Source: Certhia americana (lineage: Eukaryota > Chordata > Aves > Passeriformes > Certhiidae). Taken from it: 64,000 nt of DNA. Below the pieces are notes generated by a model, which had not been told where the DNA came from, ran no database searches, and worked only from the letters and a program-made list of their open reading frames with translations. The number at the start of each line of letters is the position of its first letter. The first letter of the stretch is position 1. Below, piece by piece: positions 12,201-23,870 of the stretch. A program made the position numbers and the translations under genes. The stretch is taken from the NCBI GenBank assembly GCA_018697195.1, contig CM031861.1, positions 1,105,966 to 1,169,965 on the forward strand. The letters run 5' to 3'.

Positions 12201-15200
12201 TGTGGGCTGTAAGGAAGGGGGAGCATCAACCTTCCCCACTTTTTTCTTCCATCTTGTCTCCCCTTGGAAAAGCCAAAGCCTTTTTCCCCAACCTCTTCAG
12301 GATCAGCTGGTCATTGATTTCAGGTTGAGTCATTGGGAATTCTGCTGTCTCTCCCAAAGTACTAATTCCCAAATGAATTCTTACTTTCGTTTTTGATTGT
12401 TGCAGTCTAAATACCTGCCTGCTAATTCCCTGTCCCCTTACTCAAGTGCTGGGACTCACATACATTTACGCAGTGCACAGGAAGGTGCAAAACTGGGAAT
12501 GCTCATAAAATATTGGGGAAACTGAGGTGGTTAAAAGAGCTAAGAGCTGTGTTTGGGCTAGCAGAGCACTCTGACTGTGGAGGGGAGGTGCTGGAGGCTC
12601 TGTATTCCATGGCAGAGTCCTGCTTCCAGGGAAGTCAGAGTGCAGAACCCAAAGAATCCTTCACAGTCCTGAGCCTGGGGATTTAAGCTGGAAGATCAGG
12701 CTCTCTCAGCTGGGGGTTCCTGTTTCCACAGAGTTTATTTTCTAATAAATGGGGAAATGCTGAGCTGAGATTCCTGTGGGAACTGGTGTATCAGCAGCTT
12801 AATCAGGAGTCTGGCTACTAATTAATCAAGAGATATCCTAAGGAAAGCTCTGGCTGGATCTGAGCAATAGTGCATGGGTCACCCACTGGTTACAGGGGAT
12901 GAAAATCCCCATAATCATTATTTTTAACCTCTCCTGGTCCTGCTGCTCAGCCCTCCTGCACCTCAACAGTGCCTCTGGTGAAGCTCATCCCGAGGCATCC
13001 CATGGAATGAGCTGGAATAAATGACTCCATCCTGCCAAGCTGAGCAAGCAGGGGAGAAAACAGCAGAAAGCAGAGCCTAAAATCCCAGTAGAGCTGAGCT
13101 GTGGGTTTGAAAATCCCCAACAGTCCTGTAGCCCTGAACCTGGGCTCAGCAATGCTGGGTTGGGAAGAACTGTATTCTTTCGTGGGAATACAGTGAAAAA
13201 ACAGATCAAATGTCTCTTCCCATATATATTTTTCAGTTTGTTTCATGGCACCAAAATAGGAATGAAATTTAATTTACTGCTGCTTTTATGGCTTTTTCAT
13301 CAACATTTTTCCAGGCTATTAAAAAAAGCCCTGGAATTTATATTTGACAACTGCATGATTTATTGCCCAGGAATATTTTATCTCATGATCTTAGAAAAGA
13401 AGCTTTTTATTGGCTTGTATTTCTCAACCCCTGTCACACTGTGGTTAGGGTTGTTTAGTCCTGGCTGGTGTTTGTTAGGAAACAAACTGGAAAAGATCCT
13501 AAAAACACTTAACTCCATCATCTGCACACAACAGAGTGGGACAGTGGAACCCCAGCAGCAAGAAAAGATTTTTCTCCATCTGACAGGAACAGGTTTTTGT
13601 CCCATTATACACTGATCTGGTAATCTTTGCCATTACAATGAAAAATAAGAATTTTAGAGAGCTGATCTAGAGGTTTTCCACAAGAAAATTAACAAATTAG
13701 AGATTTAAGGCAAAATGCTAAATTGTTCAGGAAACACAGCTTTGTGCTGTGACTTACCCATTGGAAATGGAGCAGTGAGGTGTGAGGGGATTTGTGGGAT
13801 TTTGTGACTCTGAGGAGAGTGTAATTGGACATTTAAAGGTCTCCTGACAGATTCCTGCACATCTGCTGTGGTTAATCATCCCAAAGGATGCTTTGGGATT
13901 TCGGTATTGGTATCTGTGGCAGCACTGAGGCGTGGGTGTAGGAAAGGGGATTTTTATTTGCATCTTTCTGCTTTTCAGATTTATTTTTTGCAAGAATGAG
14001 CCATGTTATTAATTTGTCTATATATTCCACTTGATTTTTTTTTTTTTTTGTTTTTGAGCCAAACTCAGAGAAGGGGTGGAAATGTCCTCTGCTCCCAGAG
14101 CTTTCTCCTGAGCAGGATAAGAGAGGCCAAAGTTCATCTGTATGTTCTGTCCCACTTGAGAGCTCTCTGAGCTGTTGTTGTTTCGGGCAGTGATGCAGGG
14201 GGGGGAGGTTTTGAACCACTTTTGATGCAGGGAGGTGAGATGGGAGGGTGCAAATCCACAGGAAATTAATTAATCTTGAATTTCACAGCTCGTGCAATAA
14301 CTGCTTTTGCTGGGGCCTTGCTTCTCAGGCTCATAACTCAGTCTCTTACTGGACAAAACTAAATGGCTTTGCACTTTCAACACTGAACACGTGTCTGTTC
14401 TGTTTCCCAGCTGCAGGATGTAGGTAGGTTTTCCAAGTATTTCCCTGGAAGTAGAAGCCTGTGTGCTGCAGCTGGGCTGCTGCTAGGAGGTTGCTGTAGT
14501 TCATTAGAGCTGCTCGTGCCTGCCTCTTGCTGCAGTAACTTCACTCTGCACTGCTCTGTGTTCTGGCACAGTTTTCCCTGCTCAGAGAAAGCAATTCCAG
14601 GCGTGGAAGTGTGCTGCTCCTGATTTTTAGCCATCAGTGCAGTGAGTTTGTGCCACACCCAACCCCTCTGGCTGCCTCATCCTTCCAGCTCATTCCTTCC
14701 TGGGTGCTACATTTTTGCTGCTTATGTCTCTTCCCTGTGAGAGATGTGCTGCATTCCTTGTTTTCACCATTAAAGTGTGAAGCTTTAATGCACTTCACAA
14801 AATCCTGGGATGGTTTGGGTTGGAAGGAACCTTAAAGCTCATCCTGTTCCACCCCTGCAGGGACACCTTCCACTATCCCAGGCTGCTCCAAGCTCTGTCC
14901 AGCCTGGCTTTGAGCACTTGTAGATTTTCCTTCTGCAGCTGTGGGCAGGTAAACGTGGATTCACTGTGGATACAATCCCAGGTGGCTCATGCAGGTGTCT
15001 TCTCATGCAGGTTTGCCATCCTTTGTGGACAGGTGTCAGAACAGGAGAGCATTCCCAAGCGCATCCAGGCTGGATATACTTTCAAGGTGAGTGGCCAGGG
15101 GGTGCTGGGCTTTGTGTGAGTATCAAACAACACTCATTTCTGCAGAGGGAAATTGGGGAAACTGGCCCCAGTTCTTCTTAGGGAAGCAGTAGATGTCAGA

Positions 15201-18200
15201 GATGCCAAGAGTGGGTGGTTTGGGGTGAGGAGGCTGATTCCAGCCATGCCTTTTGGGAGTGACAGGGCTGACTGTGGAGTTTTACACGCTATAATTGCAG
15301 AAAAAAAAAAAAAAAAAAAAAAAAAAAGAAATTTAAAACATGGAATTGCTATGTGGTGACAAGATACAGCACTAGCTTGTCTGTAGTAAGTGCCTGTGAA
15401 CAACCCACACCCTCCCAGGAAGCAGTTACTGCTCAAAGAGGATTTCATTTGCCTCAGATTCCCTTTTTTTAATTCCTATTATTATTATTACTAATATTAT
15501 GATTATTTTCCCCTGGATGTTCCAGGGGAAAAGGATGTATATGGAACAGGCCACAGGTACTTGTTTCCCCATCAGCCTTTGGCATGATCCGTGAGGTAAT
15601 GGCAAAGTTCTGGAGCAGGAATAAAATGCAGGGCAGCTTCTTAGTGTGTTTGTGTGTGCAGTAATTCCTGTCCCTGAGGCTGGAGAAATGCTGCTTTTCC
15701 TTGCTCACTGGATCCATTCCAAGAAAATTCAGGATCTGTAGCTGTAATTTTACTGACTGTGACACTCAGAGGAAAGGAAGATATCCACAATTTTTCTCCA
15801 CCTGCTCTGGTGGGTGTTTTATTTTCTTTTGACAAGGATGTGATGTGTGCTGGTGATGTTTCCCACAGGAACACATTGATAAAGCCATTGCCCTGAAGCC
15901 ACAGGACCCACAGCTCTACTATCTCCTGGGCAGGTGGTGTTATCAGGTAACTGAGTTTATTATCACCTCCTGGGCAGGTCTCTGAAGGGGTCAGAGCTCC
16001 AACCTTGGGTTTTCAGTCACTTCTGGTGACGTGGGAGGTGAAATGGCAAGGGGTGAGTTAGGAAAAGCCCGAGCTGCAGACACCTTTCCTGTTCCCAGTG
16101 CTTTACTTGGTAAAAACAACCTTCCTTCATCCTCTGAGCACACAGGGATGTGGTCAGGGCCATCTGAGGAGCTTCTGCTCACGGTGTTGGTGTGTGGGAT
16201 GTGTTGAACACACAGAATTGGAGGCACTGGAAGCATGTGCCAGCTGCTTTATGCTTCCTGACAGGGAAAAGCTTGGAGTCAGATGCCATCAGTCAGATTT
16301 AGAGCCTAAAAAATGGAATAAAAGTCTGCAGTGACCGTTGCTGTTCCATTTTGTGCCATTGGAAAGCACTTTGTTGGGAGTGGAGCCACAGTGCAGAGAT
16401 TGTAACTGGGTTAATTAACAGTGGGAATTACAGAGCAGCCCTGAGCTGTACTGCTGGGAGCTCCTGGCTCTTTTCCTGTGTGGAGAAAGAGCCTTCCTTC
16501 ATGCTCAGCCTGGAGCTGCTGAAGCTGTGGAATAAAACCACGGATGGAGAAGTATGGTAGTGCTTCATCTAGTCTGCATTGTTAGAATTCTACAGGATTA
16601 AACAAGTGTTTGTCAGAGGGAGGTGGTGGAGTCCCCATCCCTGCAGGTGTCCAAGGTGGCACTCAGTGCTCTGGGCTGGGTGACAGGGTGTGGATTGTCA
16701 CCTGGACTCCCTGGGCTGGAAGGGTTTTTCCAACCTAAATGATCCCATGATTATCTGGTGGGAAGGCTTCAGCTGGCCCCTCCCAAAGAATCTCAGGGTG
16801 GAGGGGAGCAGGTTCTTGTGGAAGAAGAAGGGAGGGCTGGGTGGGGACTGGTGTGGCTGCAAGCATAGCAGGTTGGGATTTGGGGCCATCCAAATCCCAG
16901 ATGTGTGGAATTACAAAAGCTGACTTGGGACAAGGGAAAGCAAATCAGGTTGAATTCTGTGGCCGGACTTAGATACTCCATCGGAATATTCCAACACTGT
17001 TGAAGGGTTTGGCTTCCTCCCAGCTGCAGGAGCAGCTCCCAGGGACTGGGCAGGCCCTCTTTCCTGTGCTGGTGTTGGATGGATGGGCCAGGTTGCCCTT
17101 TTCTTTGTGCAGGTTGCCCACCTGGGCTGGCTGGAGAAGAGGACGGTATCGGCGCTGTTCGAGGCCCCCCCGACGGCCACGGTGCAGGACGCGCTCCAGA
17201 ACTTCCTGCGGGTAAGGAAACCTGGGAATCTGCCAGGAAAGGGCATCACTGACCTACACAGCTCCCAGGGATAGCAGTGGGGTGCTTGGATAATTCCCTG
17301 GTGCTTCCCCGTGGCCTGGGACGTGGGTAGAAGGAAAGAGGAAAGCTGATGAGAGGGAAAGTTGTGACCCTTCCAGAATAGCCAGACAAAAGAATGGGAT
17401 GTTGAAGATGTCAGAATTACAGCCCAGCATGTTGGGAATTGGTTTAGGGGGGGGGATTGGTTTTCCTTTTTAAGGCTGCACAGTGATTCCTTGCTCAGTA
17501 CTGGATACCTCTGGGCTGTGCTTCCAGGGTCTGTGGGCTCCTCCCTCAGAATATTTTACTTAAAGCCTGGCTGACTTTTCCACTACAAACTTTTCCACTA
17601 CAAAAGCTTGAAGGTTGCAGAGCCATAGTGCTTTATGTATTTATTGGGATGATTCTTCCTGCCATCTATTTTTTTTCCTTTAAAAGCTGCAATGAGCCTG
17701 ATGTAAGAATTAACTGTGTCCTTGCATATCCTAATGTCTGCTCTTCCCTGTCACATCCTCCCTCTGTTCCTGTAGGTCGAGGAGCTGAGCCCAGGGTTTT
17801 CCAAAGCAGGAAGAGTTTACATTGCCAAGGTAACCACTCAATTCTTGTTTGTTCAGAGGATAAGAAATACTTGTATTAAAAATCACCTTTGGCTGTAAAG
17901 TGCTAACCAGGTGGAAAATACTCTGTGCAGCAGCAAGATTTTATAGGATGATAATATTTCCTTATATCTTTTAAATCTTTTTAGGCCAAATCACCTCATG
18001 CAGAGGTTTTAAAATTCAGGGGTTTTGCCTTTGAGTCACCCAGTGGAGCATCCCTGGTTTTTAGCAGATGAAATTCTGTATAAAGCAGGAATGGTGACTT
18101 GGCAGCCATGGGCTGGAGGTTTAATCCTTCCCCACCACGACTTCTGTGGTGATGCAGCCAGAGAATCATGGGGAGAAATAAAAATGAGGTATTTCTCTTC

Positions 18201-19472
18201 CCTGTCCAGTGGGGGAGTCTTGAGCCCTCTTACTGAGGGGTTTTTAGCACCCACTTCCTTTTCCTGTGTGTATTTCATGGTCTCCAAATACCTCCAAGAC
18301 TCTCTGGGCACCGAAAAATCTTCCTGTTCCCAGAAGGATCACTGTGCCTCAGCTGCTGGTCACATGGAGAACATTTTATACCTATTTTGGGACCTGAGAC
18401 TCCTGTAGATAATATTTATTACATTTTCAGCAGGCTGGGGAATGATGTGCTCCCAGGAGAGAGGTTTTGTGGAGCAAATGGTGTAAGAAAGAGGGGAAAT
18501 AGCAATTGAAAATCAAAGTAGAGCTTTGAAAAGGGTGAAAAGCACAGAGACACCTTAAAATGTCCAAGCAAAACCCAATTTCCTTCCCCAAAATAAAAGG
18601 GAGTCAAATACATTCAGTATTCCAAGATCTGGTGGTGCTTCTGAGGCCTGGTGGCTGAAGGATACTGCAGGAAATGTCAGTGCAGAGGGCTGAGGCACAA
18701 ACAGCTCTTTTTAGCAGTTGCCCAGCTGGATTTGCTGCCTGTTTTTTCCCATTTAACCCTTCTCCTGTTGTCATTTTCCCTTCCCAGTGCTACAGGGACC
18801 TCGGGAATGCCTCGGCAGCGGTGCTGTGGATGGACCTCGCCTCGGAGCTGCCAGGGAACACCAAAGAGGTAACACTCAGCTGGGAGCAAAAATGGGATTC
18901 TGCCTCTCTGCTCCACTCCTGTGAGATCCCAGCTGGATCACTGCATCCACAGGGAGCAAATCCAGAGGAGGGACAAGTTGGGTGGAGGGATGGAGCACCT
19001 CTGCCATGGGTGGCCTAATTGTGGCCTTCCAGTGACAGGAAAGCTGGGGAAAGACAATTTACACGGGTCTGGAATGACAGGAAAAGGGGGAATGGCTTCA
19101 AACTGAAAGAGATTATGCTTGGATCAGGTAGCAGGAGAAAATTCTTCCCTGTGAGGGTTGGGAGGCCCTGGCACAGAGAAGCTCCCTGGATCCCTGGTAG
19201 TGTCCAAGGCCAGGTTAGATGGGGCTTGGAGCAAACGGGGCCAGCAAAAGGTGTCCCTGCCCAGGAACTGGATGGGCTTTAAGGTCCTTTTCAGCACAAA
19301 CTATTCCAGCACTCCACGATATGCTTAAAAGCTAGTTTGGAGAAAAAGAAGGGAAGTGGTATTTTTTATTTGTTTTAATGGAACTGTACATTTATCTATT
19401 TCCCTCTTGCATTTCCAGGATGTACAAAGTGAAAAGGAACTTGAGGAGATGCGCTCGGTCTGGGAGGAATAA
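86..19472 (+). CDS. RMDN3: Regulator of microtubule dynamics protein 3 (PTPIP51), 12 coding exons
   Basis: Coding exons: 86-245, 1211-1412, 1973-2119, 5639-5906, 6638-6740, 8257-8317, 15011-15086, 15869-15946, 17113-17211, 17776-17829, 18788-18868, 19419-19472. They sum to 1383 nt, or 460 aa plus stop; human is about 470 aa. RMDN3 anchors in the outer mitochondrial membrane and binds ER VAPA/VAPB, aiding lipid and calcium exchange. Visible features are a hydrophobic N-terminal segment (about residues 18-39, [18 protein letters not shown]) followed by RRR, a coiled coil (about 82-121), and a basic RRRKFPF stretch before the FFAT-like motif IYFTASS (151-157). An acidic serine-rich linker (about 165-200) follows, then a TPR-like helical domain (about 225-455) with [14 protein letters not shown] and GRWCYQV. 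The start at 86 has a good Kozak context (gccATGG) and gives the hydrophobic N-terminus; an in-frame upstream ATG at 32 is less likely. The exon 1 donor (GTACGA) is weak, so that boundary is the least certain. Confidence 0.95.
262..560 (+). repeat. G-rich degenerate simple repeat in RMDN3 intron 1
   Basis: Imperfect reiterations of GGGGTTGGAATAG / GAATGGGG-type words fill the first 300 bases of intron 1. The strand holds many runs of three or more G. The unit is 12-20 bases and poorly conserved. No coding meaning; the open frames on either strand here come from the biased composition. Confidence 0.6.
676..1150 (-). mobile_element. CR1 LINE 3' fragment
   Basis: The plus strand reads as the reverse complement of an avian CR1 3' end. 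It opens with GGAATCCTGGAGTGGTTTGG, then shows the typical 'aaagctcatccagtcccacc', 'gggcagggacac' and 'caggctgaacaatcccaa' blocks. The copy is 5'-truncated, lies in RMDN3 intron 1, and is clearly diverged. Confidence 0.85.
1487..1745 (-). mobile_element. CR1 LINE 3' fragment
   Basis: A second antisense CR1 copy in RMDN3 intron 2 with the same block order: 'gggcagggacaccttccac', 'aggttgctccaagcccc', 'ggggcagccacagct' and 'ccctcacaggaaaggattc'. It lies about 75 bases after the exon 2 donor. Confidence 0.8.
2440..2535 (-). mobile_element. CR1 LINE 3' fragment (short)
   Basis: The run 'gactatcctgaggtggaagg' followed by 'aagtccaactcctggccctg' matches the antisense start of the CR1 subfamily whose 3' tail is shared with bird tRNA-derived SINEs. 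Only the 3' end is kept. Confidence 0.65.
4912..5005 (-). mobile_element. CR1 LINE 3' fragment (short)
   Basis: The words 'aggatcattgatgttggga', 'gagacctccaaagtcatgga' and 'gtcccagcagcacc' resemble the antisense 3' end of a CR1 subfamily (GAGGTTGGAAAAGACCTCCA type). It is short and diverged. Confidence 0.55.
5361..5465 (-). mobile_element. CR1 LINE 3' fragment (short)
   Basis: The run 'agaatcctggaatggtttgg', then 'aaagctcgtccagtgccacc' and 'gggacaccttccatagatca', is a short antisense CR1 3' end about 170 bases before RMDN3 exon 4. Confidence 0.8.
5993..6365 (-). mobile_element. CR1 LINE fragment
   Basis: Antisense CR1 sequence lies in RMDN3 intron 4, about 90 bases after the exon 4 donor. 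Diagnostic blocks are 'gtcattccttggacacttct', 'ctaccacctccctaggcagc', 'gaagaaattcctcctgatgt' and 'gagccttcttttctccaggc'. Open frames across it are accidental. Confidence 0.8.
6840..7516 (-). mobile_element. Solo LTR of an endogenous retrovirus (copy A), 677 bp, RMDN3 intron 5
   Basis: On the minus strand it begins TGTTGG and ends CGCGAGA. It is flanked by cttaca (6834-6839) and cctaca (7517-7522), a 6-bp target-site duplication with one mismatch. A near-identical copy lies at 53281-53963; 7157-7315 and 53604-53762 match over 159 nt by eye. TATA-like and polyadenylation-like words occur on the minus strand. No gag, pol or env is present, so it is a solo LTR. A 6-bp duplication suggests an ERVK-like family (inference). 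Confidence 0.75.
11294..11334 (+). repeat. (GGAT)n microsatellite
   Basis: About ten uninterrupted tandem copies of the tetranucleotide GGAT lie within RMDN3 intron 6. Confidence 0.95.
14798..14925 (-). mobile_element. CR1 LINE 3' fragment
   Basis: The run 'aatcctgggatggtttgggt', then 'aaagctcatcctgttccacc' and 'ggctgctccaagctctgtcc', is the antisense CR1 3' end. It lies about 85 bases before RMDN3 exon 7. Confidence 0.85.
15301..15327 (+). repeat. A27 homopolymer
   Basis: Twenty-seven consecutive A residues lie in RMDN3 intron 7. No retrocopied sequence is evident upstream, so I treat it as a simple repeat. Its length is likely to vary between individuals or assemblies. Confidence 0.95.
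16610..16755 (+). mobile_element. CR1 LINE 3' end (sense)
   Basis: Sense-orientation CR1 3' end in RMDN3 intron 8: 'gagtccccatccctgcaggt', 'tgtccaaggtggcactcagt', 'gggctggaagggtttttcca', ending with 'gatcccatgattat', the usual CR1 octamer-like tail. Confidence 0.7.
18890..19321 (+). mobile_element. CR1 LINE 3' end (sense), RMDN3 intron 11
   Basis: This sense CR1 copy starts about 20 bases after the exon 11 donor and ends about 100 bases before the last exon. Blocks in order are 'ctgctccactcctgtgagat', 'gcttcaaactgaaagagatt', 'cttccctgtgagggttggga' and 'aaggtgtccctgcccaggaa'. It fills most of the intron. Confidence 0.85.
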
Positions 19473-19733
19473 TTTTGGAAGAACTCATCCCATTGCAGAG
19501 AGACAGTAAAATTCCAAATGGATTTCATGATCCTGACAATTCCAAGTACACTTCATGGATAAGCATAAGGAAAACACCCAGCAGCACATCCAGGAAAACA
19601 TCTTGGAATTAATGGGATAAAATCGTGGTTTATTTTCCTTTGTGCAGCACTCCATGTGTTTGATTTTAGGATCCCTAAAAATGTTACATTCCTGAAAAAA
19701 GGGGGGAATGTGGGGGTTTATAGGTAGAGTTTG
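19473..19733 (+). other. RMDN3: RMDN3 3' UTR and downstream flank
   Basis: This follows the TAA at 19470-19472. No canonical AATAAA is present in the first kilobase. A GATAAA variant at 19616-19621, followed by T/G-rich sequence, is the best cleavage-signal candidate. The real 3' end is unproven. Confidence 0.4.
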
Positions 19734-19893
19734 TGATATAAAAATATTTGTGGTTATATATACATATGGCAGATATATGTGAGATAGACACTTTGTGGTA
19801 TAAATATGTATTATATATATTTTTATATATGTGTGTATAAATATATATATATTTATTTATATATAATATATATATGCACATATATATTTTATA
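19734..19893. repeat. AT-rich TA-type microsatellite cluster
   Basis: Interrupted (TA)n, TATATTT and ATAAATA words run for about 160 bases with short TG interruptions. Open frames crossing it are artefacts of the repeat. Confidence 0.9.
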
Positions 19894-22229
19894 TCACACA
19901 CTCTGCCTGTCAGAAAGCCCTGCTGGTGAGCTCCCAATTCATTCCTGAGGAAAACTTGAGCCAAATTTTTTTCCAGTTTATTTGTATTCTCTTTTCTGTA
20001 GCAATTAATGGAATCAGTTGTAATAATTGATACATGCCTTTTGTGGATGTTTTGGGGAGATCAGTTTCCAGGTGGGACCAAGGAACTTTTCTGCACAATC
20101 CAGGCTGGATTTGAAGAGGTTCATTAGTCAAAGAATTGAGGAATAGGATTTTAAACTTCAGGATTTTCTCCCAGTGATGTTTCTGTCTTCCCTCACCTGA
20201 GGCTGAAAACTTCTGTCCCTCCAAACTGTGCTGCTGTGGTTTAGGTGGAATTACTGAGTTTGGGAAGTACTTCTTGATCAGAGAACTCGTTACAGGAGTG
20301 GGAATATCCTGTGGCAAAGATGATGTTTCGCTGTGGTGATCTTCTGCCACTGACCAGATTAATCCTCTTCAAATTAATTATCTCCTGGACTAACGAGGTG
20401 ACACCAAGGAGGTAAAGCCGACGACTGACATTTCTCTAGAAGCTCCTGGGGACCAAAGAGGAGCAGGGAATTGTGCTGGATGCTGACACAGATGGGGATG
20501 GAAAACATGTTGTGGAATTCCCCACATACTTACCAAGGCTTTATTGATATCCCTTAAAATTCCAATGGCAGCTACTGAACACTAATTCCTGAATGAATGT
20601 CTGTTTCATGCTCGGGTGGTTGTGAGGGGTAAAGTGAGGAGTGCGAGTAAAACCTTCCTTAAATCACCTTTATTTTTTTTTTTCCCTTGCACTGTGGTGG
20701 GTTTGTTACTTCCTGCAAATAACACTGAAGGGGAAAAACGCAGCAGACTTCAGCATTAAAACTTCCTGAATTGCAGGTCTGGATGCTGCAGGGTTGGGTC
20801 ACAGCCTCGGGACAGGCACTGGCCTTTGGCACAGAGCTGGGGATTTGGAACCATGGGAGGAACTGCATGGAATGATGGGCCTGTGCTCCTGTGTAGCCTT
20901 TGGCTCCTTGTCAGGAATGTGGTTGGAGGTGAGAGCTGGGGCAGTGTCTGACACTGATCCAAGGCAGGTCAGGGTTTCCCTGGGGGGGTTGGCCCCACAC
21001 GCTGAGTTTAAGCAGGATCAGGGTGACAGATGCTGCATTTTGTGCACCCTGAGAGTTTCTGTCTCCCCCTGGAAATTTCCTGACGGGATGTGGCAGCGCA
21101 GGGAGCAGAATCAAACCTGCACCTCCCGTGGGCATTGTTGGCCTTTGTCTCTCTGTTGTGCCATCAGACCGTGGGATCTGCTGCTGCCACTGTCACTGCC
21201 ACCCCACCTGGGGGCTGTGCCCTCCTGGCAGCCCTTCCCAGCCTCACACAGGAGCTCCAGTGGTGCCTCTGTGCCGTGTTGGGAGTGTTTGCTGGGAATG
21301 TCCCTCATCCCTGGGAGTGTCCTTTTGTTCCAGAGCAGACAGACCGAGCTTTTGGGCTTGTCAGCTTCAGAGTTTGACAAGCCTCATTGTTATTCTTCCT
21401 GTCAGGGATATTTCCAATCAAAGCAGTGCTTTCAGACCCCACCTGAGAGTGTTTGCTTTGTCTTGGAGGTTGTTGTGTATTTGCACTGCAGGGAATTGAT
21501 GTCCCCTTCCCAATTCAGCCCAGCAGATCCCAAAGGCTTTTACAGGAATATTTATCCTTTGCTTCCCTTTGTGATAACTTAATCTCCACCCTGCCATGAG
21601 CCATTCCTCGAGTTCTCCTGGAGCAAACCTCATGGTAGAGGCAGTTTGCAAAGGAGCCCAGAGCTGTGTTTGGAGCAGAGAGAGCTGAGAGCTGCATCTG
21701 CCTCTGCTGCCCCAGCCTGGCAACATCCACAGGAACAGCCTGGGCAGATGGGATTAGCTGGAGCAAAATCCCTTCCTGGAAGAGGTTTTCTCCTGTGCAC
21801 ATCAGGCATGGGGCAGGCAGTGAGCTTTGGAAATCAGCTGATTTCCCCCAGGAAGCATCACTCACATCAGCATGAATGACAGGACCTGTGCCCACTGCTC
21901 AGGATTGACCCAGGCACAGTCAAGAGCAAAGGTTGGTTTGGGTCTGAGAACTTGAAATAACTTTGAAAGAGAAGAAATCCTTCCTTCCTTTCTTTCAGAT
22001 GCTGGAATTGTCTCTGTGGCCAGGTGCTGAGCTCTTGCTGCAGGGGACTGCCAGGCCTTAGTGGCTGTGAGTTCATGTTCTTCTCACTGGGGAATTGGAA
22101 ATAAATTATTAATTACATAAATGTTTTCTGAAATCTTTCCCCGTTGCTGGTAGATCTTCTCTTTCTACCTTTAAATTTACAGCTGTTCCCTGCTGTCATT
22201 TGCCCTGCCTGAATTCCTTGCAGCTCCTA
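19894..22229. other. Intergenic, no gene recognised
   Basis: This is unique-looking sequence between RMDN3 and the tandem array. The longest open frame of the region, 262 codons at 20794-21582 (+), starts at a non-ATG codon and has no recognisable domain. Its composition is like its surroundings, so I do not call it a gene. Confidence 0.5.
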
Positions 22230-23870
22230 ACTGGGAAATCCTGGGATAACTTAGAGGGGACAGAGGTGACATTTTTAGCTGAAAACCTGAAGTAATTGAG
22301 AGGGAACCTGAGCAATTGTGAGAGGGGATCTAAGAAGTGTTTGTGTAGGAAAGTGTGAGGGGATATCAAGGGGAGTGAGGTGGTATTTTTAGGGAAAAGC
22401 TGAGGTGATGTTTAGGGGAGAGAACGCACATTTTTGGGGTAGACAAGAATTAATATTGTACAAGAAGGAGAATTTTGGAGGCAAAACTTGACAAAATCTC
22501 AAGAGTAGAGAATGAACACTGAAAGGAAAATGAGGTGATGAGTAGTGGGCATGTAGGGCAAATTTTGGGGCTAAATCTAAGCTAATCTCTAGAGAGCATG
22601 AACATACTGAGGTAATGTGAGGGAGTCAGTTGTGGGCAGATGGGGAAATTTGTGGGTGGAAGTTACATGAAACAATCTGTAGCGTGAACATTTTGAAGTA
22701 AAAATTAGGTTCAGATGGAAAATTTGGGGGGTAAATCTTGACAAAGCCACATGGTAGAAAGTAAATAATATTGAAGGAAAAATGAGGGAATCAGTAGTGG
22801 ACAGATAGGGGAATTTGGGGGGGAAAAACTTGAAGTAATCTAAAGGTTGAGAATGAATAATTTTAGGTAAAAACAAGGTAATAAGTTGTGGACAGTTAAG
22901 GAAAATTTTGGGGGTTAAACTTGAGTAAATCTCTAGGGAGAGTGAACACTGACAAAGGCATGTGACTGAGGCATTTACAGGGGTTAGGAAGGAAATTTTG
23001 GGAGTAAAACTTGGGAAGATCTGTAGGGCAGAGAACGAACACAATGAGGTAAAAATGAGGTGATCAGTAGTTAACATTAGGTAGAATTCGGGGGGAAAAC
23101 CCTGAGGTAATTATGTAGGAACAATAAGGTTTTTTGGGACAAACTGACATAATTTGCAAGGGACAGAATCAATAAATTTGGCATAAGAGACACAACCTGT
23201 GTGATTTTGGTTTTAAAATCTGGTTAGTATACAGGGGACAAAATGGACATTTTGGTAATAAAATCAGAGTTAATCTCTAGAGGAAACAATGGATATTTTG
23301 AGATAAAAAGGAGGTAATTAGGATTTTTGAGGGGGTAGGTAGGGAAGATTGAGGGGGTAAAATGTGAGATTATCTCTAGGAAGGAACAGGAACATCCTGA
23401 GGTAAACTGAGGGAATTGCTGGGGACAGGTGGGTCAATCTGGGGATAAAACTTGAGGGAATCTTCATGGTAGACAATGAATATTTTGAGGTAAAAATTAG
23501 ATACTCAGAGGTGGAGAGGTAGGGAAAACTTCAGGGTAAAATCTGAGGTACTCTATAGCAGAGAAAATTTATTTCATGGGGTAAGCTGAGATAATCAGTT
23601 ATGGACAAGTAGGGAAATTCTTGAGAGGGGGGTAAAAATTGAAAGCATCCATAGGGTAAAGAATGAAAATACTGAGGTAGAAATGGGGTAATAGGGAGTG
23701 GACAGGTAGGGAAAATTTTGGGAGTAAAGCTTGTGGTAATCTCCAGAGTAGAGAAAGAATGTTTTCTTGTAAAAAGTGAGAAAAGCAGAAGGGGACAGAC
23801 AGGGAAAATTGTGGGATAGAATCTCAGGTAGTCTGAAGGTGAGGGAGTGACTCTTCTGAGGTAAACTTGG
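22230..23870. repeat. Degenerate ~90-bp tandem repeat array (satellite-like)
   Basis: About 1.6 kb is made of diverged head-to-tail units of roughly 85-95 bases. Each unit repeats the words GAGGTAAAAATGAGG, AATCAGTAGTGG, ACAGGTAGGGAAAATTTTGG, GGTAAAACTTGAGGTAATC and GTAGAGAATGAACATT in that order. Successive 'agtagtgg'-type words near 22541, 22627, 22792 and 22883 show the spacing (one unit has lost the word). There are about 17-18 units, each with substitutions and indels. The plus strand is A/G-rich. A long minus-strand frame (22589-23077) merely translates the repeat. Confidence 0.85.

Larger units (their letters stand above)
8318..15010 (+). other. RMDN3 intron 6, no gene
   Basis: This is the largest RMDN3 intron, 6.7 kb. 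It contains a GGAT microsatellite, short T and TA runs (for example 10297-10320 and 14034-14050), and one CR1 fragment near its 3' end. I see no exon-like conserved frame or RNA gene. Confidence 0.65.

Noticed and set aside
19734..19893. Possible short membrane protein (Tyr/Ile-rich frames)
   Set aside because: A product of the TA microsatellite on both strands.
22589..23077. 162-codon minus-strand open frame
   Set aside because: It translates the ~90-bp tandem array; the protein simply repeats LTTDSLIF-like words.
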